Shown one piece after another: positions 60,152-64,000 of a stretch of DNA of 64,000 nt. Below the pieces are notes generated by a model. That model saw only the letters and a list, made by a program, of their open reading frames with translations. It was not told where the DNA came from and did not search any database. How positions within the stretch are numbered: the first letter of the stretch is position 1; every line of letters begins with the position of its first letter. The DNA is from a virus. A program made the translations under genes and the position numbers. The stretch lies in IMG/VR virus record IMGVR_UViG_3300046516_001541, positions 16,083 to 80,082 of that record; one strand, given 5' to 3'.

Positions 60152-60356
60152 TGTCGGCGAGTTTCCATGCTTGCTGGCATAGACGATTCCACAGGAATTC
60201 GTCGTCCTTGCCTTCCTCCTTGATACAGCGGCCATCCTTCGTCATTGCGACAAACAACCGCCGTTCTCCATTGGCGTGATAGTGGTTCATACCGATGATC
60301 GACCAATCGGCGAGCGGGCCCAGTTTCCAGGGCGGCAAACGTTGGCTACCTTCCAT
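60111..60356 (-). CDS. Small phage protein, 81 aa
   Basis: Begins MEGSQRLPPW with KLGPLADWSIIGMNHYHANGE, then charged and helical (FLWNRLCQQAWKLA). The ATG at 60356 abuts the helicase stop. A recurrent type of small phage protein of unknown function. Confidence 0.6.
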   Translation of the reverse strand: MEGSQRLPPWKLGPLADWSIIGMNHYHANGERRLFVAMTKDGRCIKEEGKDDEFLWNRLCQQAWKLADNGDGSPASLSSTR

Positions 60357-61922
60357 TTAGACCTCCGGCCAATCAAAGTTGAATTTCGGATTTGAGCGGG
60401 CGGCTTTGGCCTGTTCCTCGAACCATTGTTGCTTTTGAGTGGCTTTGATGTCCGCCGCCTTTTTCTGTCCGGCCTTGATCCGTAATTGCACGTTCACCCA
60501 TGCAGGGGAGTAATTCCGAGCCGTGGCGATCGCCTCCAACTCTTCACGGGTTTCGGCGCGGCCCACATCGATCCGTTTTTTATTTTTCACACCAGCCAGC
60601 ATTTCTGGCGTCAGCTCATCGAGCCTGCCGTCTTCACGCTCGATCTCACGGCTGCGTATCTCGAACACATATCCGCAGCCTGGGCAGACCGGCGCAGGCG
60701 GGAAGACGATCATGCAGATGGGGCACTGGCGAATGGCAATGATCGCCTCATCGGCCTTCGACTTTTTCGGTACTCCTAGAAGCGACCATTCCCGGACCTC
60801 ATCAATGAATCCGTGGCGGAATGTGAGGCCAGCGCAATCGAGGAAAATCCCCTTACGACCTTTCGGTCCGGCGTCGATGGCCGCGAAGCGACCTTCGCGC
60901 GTGTCCAGATTGTAGCCTGGCGCATACATGACACGGAGCATACGGCCATTGGTCTGCAGATAGCCGGCCAACGAATAGGTTGGCCGGAGTCCGATGATGC
61001 AGCCGATGGCCGGACAGTCGACACCCTCGACGAGCAGCTGACAAAATGTGACATTGTAAATGCTGCCGTCCGCCAGCTGGCGCATCGCGCGATCGCGCTC
61101 CTCACCCGTACTGTCGCCATACAGCATGACCGATTTGATGCCGGCCGCATTGAATTCGGCCGCTGTCGTGCGCGCGTGGTCGATGTCCACGCACCATGTG
61201 CAGGCGGGAACGTGCATCGCATGTTCTCGATAGTGATCAATCGCATTGCCCGTGATGACGCGCGTGTTCATCACGCTCGACAGTTGCTGTTTGTTGTAGT
61301 CAGCGCCTTGCTTCTGGACTTTCGAAAGATCCAGGCGATTCAGCGGCGCGTAGACGATCGGCTGGACCGCATAGCCGTCATCAATGAGCTCGCGCGTGGT
61401 CACACTCTCGACCATATGATCAAAGCGTCCGCCGGCGGTAGATCCCAAGCCGCGGCCATCCAGCCGGCATGGCGACCCAGTGACGCCGAGAATGCGGGTC
61501 TCTTTAAAATCCTCGTTGTCGATGATGTCGAGATAGGTTTTCGCGGCGCTCAGATGCGCTTCGTCGATGACGATGAGCTTGAAGTTGTAACGACGCTTGC
61601 GCATGCGCCTGATCATTGTCTGTACGCTGCCGACCTGCACCATGGCGTGCGGCGTCTCCGAATAGTCACCCATGATGATGCCGTGACCGACACCATATTC
61701 TGAGAGTTTGGCGCTGGCCTGTTTGATCAGAAAATCGCGATGGGCCAATATCAAAACCGGATTCCCGCGCGCCGCGGCGCCTCTGGCTATATATGAAAAA
61801 GTTACAGTTTTTCCGGACGATGTTGGACTCACGAGCAGGACGCTCCGGATCCCCTGCAGGAATGCGCCACGAATGTCCTCGGCTGACTTGCCCTGGTATG
61901 GGCGTAGGCAAATATCAGCCAT
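60357..61922 (-). CDS. SF2 (DEAD-type) helicase with Zn ribbon
   Basis: The 521-residue protein has SF2 motifs: Walker A SPTSSGKT (33-39), DEAH (120-123), TGSP (about 149-152) and a QTNGRMLR motif VI. In the C-terminal half CPIC then CPGC forms a zinc-ribbon-type insertion. It probably unwinds DNA or RNA in phage replication or recombination. Overlaps no neighbour except by adjacency. Confidence 0.85.
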   Translation of the reverse strand: MADICLRPYQGKSAEDIRGAFLQGIRSVLLVSPTSSGKTVTFSYIARGAAARGNPVLILAHRDFLIKQASAKLSEYGVGHGIIMGDYSETPHAMVQVGSVQTMIRRMRKRRYNFKLIVIDEAHLSAAKTYLDIIDNEDFKETRILGVTGSPCRLDGRGLGSTAGGRFDHMVESVTTRELIDDGYAVQPIVYAPLNRLDLSKVQKQGADYNKQQLSSVMNTRVITGNAIDHYREHAMHVPACTWCVDIDHARTTAAEFNAAGIKSVMLYGDSTGEERDRAMRQLADGSIYNVTFCQLLVEGVDCPAIGCIIGLRPTYSLAGYLQTNGRMLRVMYAPGYNLDTREGRFAAIDAGPKGRKGIFLDCAGLTFRHGFIDEVREWSLLGVPKKSKADEAIIAIRQCPICMIVFPPAPVCPGCGYVFEIRSREIEREDGRLDELTPEMLAGVKNKKRIDVGRAETREELEAIATARNYSPAWVNVQLRIKAGQKKAADIKATQKQQWFEEQAKAARSNPKFNFDWPEV

Positions 61923-61928
61923 GGCGAA

Positions 61929-62159
61929 TTAGGCGCCGACTGTCTGATGACCCTTTTTTAGATCGGCTACATAGCTCTGCATCTGGTCCATGATTTCGAT
62001 CGTCCGTGGCACTTCATGGCGCCACCGGTCCGGCGTCGCACGCGAGATCCCAATGTGTTTGCAGATAGCCGTGAGGCTCGAACCAGCCTGGAGAGCTTCG
62101 CGTTCAAGATCATCGAGTTGCTGGAGAAAAACGGTCGAAAATGCGGAATTTTGCGCCAT
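61929..62159 (-). CDS. HTH regulator, first gene of leftward replication block
   Basis: The 76-residue protein begins MAQNSAFSTV. GSSLTAICKHIGISRATPDRWR is an HTH (residues about 27-48) typical of small phage regulators encoded before replication genes. It is the first gene after the leftward promoter at 62202-62229. It may bind the operator that overlaps both divergent promoters there. Confidence 0.68.
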   Translation of the reverse strand: MAQNSAFSTVFLQQLDDLEREALQAGSSLTAICKHIGISRATPDRWRHEVPRTIEIMDQMQSYVADLKKGHQTVGA

Positions 62160-62201
62160 GATTTAATGAACCCGAAAGCCGGAAGATCCAATCCATAGCG
62201 T

Positions 62202-62229
62202 AACATACGGCTTGCTCATTTACGAGCAA
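62202..62229 (-). promoter_or_regulatory. Leftward promoter of the replication block
   Basis: Minus strand: TTGCTC (62229-62224), 16 bp, TATGTT (62207-62202). The -35 is one arm of a perfect inverted repeat shared with the rightward promoter. Confidence 0.5.
62212..62229. promoter_or_regulatory. Perfect operator shared by two divergent promoters
   Basis: TTGCTC-ATTTAC-GAGCAA. Each arm is a -35 box, one for each direction. A variant of the same element lies over the -35 at 11097-11102. Binding here would switch both transcription directions at once. Confidence 0.6.
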
Positions 62230-62241
62230 CACGGCTATACT
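62212..62241 (+). promoter_or_regulatory. Rightward promoter of the exonuclease operon
   Basis: TTGCTC (62212-62217), 18 bp, TATACT (62236-62241). It lies immediately upstream of the three decamer repeats and 35 bp before the ATG at 62277. Confidence 0.65.
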
Positions 62242-62270
62242 CACGGGACGTCACTTTACGTCACGGGTAG
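62241..62270 (+). repeat. Three tandem decamers before the exonuclease gene
   Basis: Three consecutive 10-bp units each start TCAC; the first and third share TCACGGG, the middle reads TCACTTTACG. The 10-bp period equals one turn of DNA, so a protein would contact one face three times. They end 6 bp before the ATG and cover the likely transcription start. Confidence 0.55.
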
Positions 62271-62276
62271 TTCTGA

Positions 62277-63143
62277 ATGGCCGATCCGACTGTCGTTCCC
62301 CATGCAGCTGGTCAACGCGAATGGCTGGGCCGTTTCACGGCGGACGAACTGACCAACGAGAAGTATCACGAGTCCCCTGGCGTGAGCAAAAGCCATTTGG
62401 ACATCATCGCGGCCGAGTCGCACAAACACTATTGGCAACGGTATATCAATCCGCAGCGACCGCTCGTTGAGCAGACAGACGCATTGCGCGTCGGTAACGC
62501 GATTCATGCGGCAATTCTGCAACCGGATCTGTTCACCTCGCAGTATGCGGCGAAGCCGGAATGCGATCGCAGGACCAAGGAGGGTAAGTCGGTCTATGCC
62601 AACTTCCTATCCACGCTCGGAAATCGGGAAGAAATCGGACCGAAAGAATACGATTGGTGCATCCAGATGCGCGACGCCGTGCACGCTCATCGAATCGCGC
62701 GCGGACTTCTGACGAAAGGAACCGCCGAACATTCCTTTTTCTGCCACGAGCGTGAGACCGGCGAACTGATCAAATGCCGTGCAGATTATTTCCACGATGA
62801 CGGCGATACGGTCGTCGACCTCAAATCAACTATCAACGCGGCACCGTTCGAATTTGGACGCGATGCCACCAAGTACCGCTACGACGTGGCGCCTCCCTGG
62901 TATTTCGACGTCATTCACGGAGTCACCGGCCAACGGCCTCGCAACTGGGTCTGGCTCGCCGTCGAGAAAGAGCCGCCTTATGCGATCGGCATTTACTACG
63001 CGCAAAAGCAGGACATCACGCGGGCCCGCGATACTGCGCGACGCAATTTTCTGGAGATTCTCCGGGCGCGGCAACTCGCCACGTGGGAGGATTATGGCGC
63101 CGAGGTGCGTCCGCTTGAGTTGATGCCTTGGGCAAAGCGATGA
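62277..63143 (+). CDS. RecE/RecB-like PD-(D/E)xK exonuclease
   Basis: The 288-residue protein begins MADPTVVPHA. CRADYFHDDGDTVVDLKST (Asp170, Asp181, Lys183) is a PD-(D/E)xK core, with surrounding YHESPGVSKSHLDII and LRVGNAIHAAIL of the phage exonuclease VIII-like family. It should degrade one strand to start recombination. No annealing protein follows directly; an SbcC-like ATPase does. Confidence 0.8.
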   Translation: MADPTVVPHAAGQREWLGRFTADELTNEKYHESPGVSKSHLDIIAAESHKHYWQRYINPQRPLVEQTDALRVGNAIHAAILQPDLFTSQYAAKPECDRRTKEGKSVYANFLSTLGNREEIGPKEYDWCIQMRDAVHAHRIARGLLTKGTAEHSFFCHERETGELIKCRADYFHDDGDTVVDLKSTINAAPFEFGRDATKYRYDVAPPWYFDVIHGVTGQRPRNWVWLAVEKEPPYAIGIYYAQKQDITRARDTARRNFLEILRARQLATWEDYGAEVRPLELMPWAKR

Positions 63144-63382
63144 CGAGCTGGCGCCTACTCATTGTTATTGCTGGTTTGGCGTTGTCGCTCCTATTGTCAG
63201 CTTTATCCAATATGAACCAAGGCGATATCATTGCCAGACAAAGTCGCGCCATGAGTGAGTTGCAGAAAGCAGACGCTAGCTTGAAAAAAGCGGGCGAAAG
63301 ATTACAGCGGGCAGACGAAGCATTGAAACAGGCATGTTTCCCTCCATCATCCAAACATGAACAGAAAGATACTCCCCAATGA
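63140..63382 (+). CDS. Small membrane-anchored coiled-coil protein
   Basis: The 80-residue protein begins MTSWRLLIVI with one hydrophobic span (about residues 4-22) and then a charged coiled coil (MSELQKADASLKKAGERLQ). It overlaps its neighbours by ATGA at both ends. An i-spanin-like topology, but placed among recombination genes. Function unknown. Confidence 0.6.
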   Translation: MTSWRLLIVIAGLALSLLLSALSNMNQGDIIARQSRAMSELQKADASLKKAGERLQRADEALKQACFPPSSKHEQKDTPQ

Positions 63383-64000
63383 AAATTGCCCACATCACCA
63401 TAAAAAACATCCTCGGCACGCGCGAGTTGGATTTCGTTCCGTCCGCCGGCTTTACTGAAATCGTCGGTCCCAATGGTAGCGGCAAGACGACGGTGCTCGA
63501 GGCGATCAAAGCCGTGTTCCGAGGCGGTCACGACGCCACACTGTTGCGTGATGGCGCCGAGAAAGGCGAAATCGTGCTGGTGCTCGACGACGGCACCGAA
63601 ATCAAAAAGACGGTCCGCGAGCATACCAGCAATGTGAAGATCAGCCGCGACGGCCGAGACTTGCCCAGGCCCGTGGAACTGATCAAGCAGCTCGTCGACC
63701 GGCTCAGCAACAATCCCGTAGCTTTCCTGACTGCGCCAAAAGATGAGCGCGTCAGCATTTTCTTGCAGTCGATGCCGCTCACTGCCGACGTGGCAAAGTT
63801 GGAACAGATCAGCGGCGTCAAGGTGGCAAACGCCGAAGGGCTGCATGCCTATCTCGTGATCGAACACGTGCATGATCAAGTGTTCAAGGATCGTGCCAGT
63901 ACCAATCGAGCCGTCGATGAGAAAGAAAAGACGATCAAGCAACTGCGTCAGGCGCTCCCGGATGCCCCGGACGGTATCATTGGCGGAGAGGAGGAGTTGG
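63379..64000 (+). CDS. SbcC/RecF-like ATPase, truncated by window
   Basis: The first 207 residues of a protein that runs off the window. MKIAHITIKNIL and a Walker A GPNGSGKT (30-37) followed by a coiled-coil region (RAVDEKEKTIKQLRQAL) fit an SMC/SbcC-type recombination ATPase. It overlaps the membrane-protein stop as ATGA and continues the exonuclease operon. Confidence 0.75.
   Translation, partial: MKIAHITIKNILGTRELDFVPSAGFTEIVGPNGSGKTTVLEAIKAVFRGGHDATLLRDGAEKGEIVLVLDDGTEIKKTVREHTSNVKISRDGRDLPRPVELIKQLVDRLSNNPVAFLTAPKDERVSIFLQSMPLTADVAKLEQISGVKVANAEGLHAYLVIEHVHDQVFKDRASTNRAVDEKEKTIKQLRQALPDAPDGIIGGEEEL

Noticed and set aside
60813-61703. Plus-strand open frame of 296 codons antisense to the SF2 helicase
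   Set aside because: It mirrors the helicase codons and lacks known motifs, and the helicase frame has clear SF2 signatures.
63016-63942. Minus-strand frame of 308 codons at the window end
   Set aside because: Antisense of exonuclease and SbcC-like genes, both with conserved motifs.
1-64000. CRISPR array, tRNA gene, insertion sequence or integrase
   Set aside because: I saw no regularly spaced direct repeats of CRISPR size, no cloverleaf-like sequence with CCA end, and no transposase or integrase motifs. A covariance-model scan was not possible.

Overview
The window is part of a double-stranded DNA phage genome with a contractile tail (myovirus-type). It encodes a portal, MuF-like head protein, head maturation protease, scaffold, capsid, sheath, tube, tape measure and a full baseplate. 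The host is most likely Gram-negative, because the lysis cassette includes an embedded Rz/Rz1 spanin pair. The DNA is moderately GC-rich. I see no terminase, integrase, DNA polymerase, tRNA or CRISPR array; both ends cut through genes, so the genome continues on each side.

Layout. (1) 1-11033: one long leftward operon of about 34 small genes, mostly joined by ATGA/GTGA/TAATG overlaps. It encodes SSB, many zinc-ribbon proteins, exported Cys-rich proteins and microproteins of 28-46 residues. (2) 11034-11248: control region with a leftward promoter, an inverted-repeat operator and short tandem repeats. (3) 11249-17111: portal, a tandem pair of small paralogues, and a receptor-binding block (fibre-like protein plus pectate-lyase-like tailspike) inserted before the head genes. 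(4) 17161-28954: MuF-like protein, pyrophosphatase-fold protein, a 1207-residue polyvalent protein, protease, scaffold-like protein, capsid and neck proteins. (5) 28951-29757: one structural gene inverted relative to everything around it. (6) 29807-46501: tail, baseplate, fibres and fibre-assembly protein. (7) 46498-47465: endolysin and spanins. (8) 47462-51691: leftward early-type genes including ASCH, HNH and a DNA methyltransferase. (9) 51728-51778: divergent promoters with a palindromic operator beside a Cro/CI-like gene. (10) 52111-55861: HerA-like ATPase, a small protein and a phage-encoded trigger-factor-like chaperone that reads into a His-rich Ig-like protein. (11) 55921-62159 leftward: TOPRIM/ATPase primase-helicase, VRR-NUC nuclease, SF2 helicase and an HTH regulator. 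(12) 62277-64000 rightward: RecE/RecB-like exonuclease and an SbcC/RecF-like ATPase, the latter cut by the window end.

The most unusual observations are: the phage trigger factor and its read-through into a second ORF; the same TTGCTC-N6-GAGCAA-type operator at two distant early promoters; a CGTGAC element 14-15 nt ahead of five late start codons; a peptide shared by the protease C-terminus and the capsid N-terminus; an Fn3-like insertion in the capsid protein; Sec-type signal peptides on two tail-fibre paralogues; and two probable translational recoding sites. All function calls come from reading the protein sequences by eye; no database search was run.
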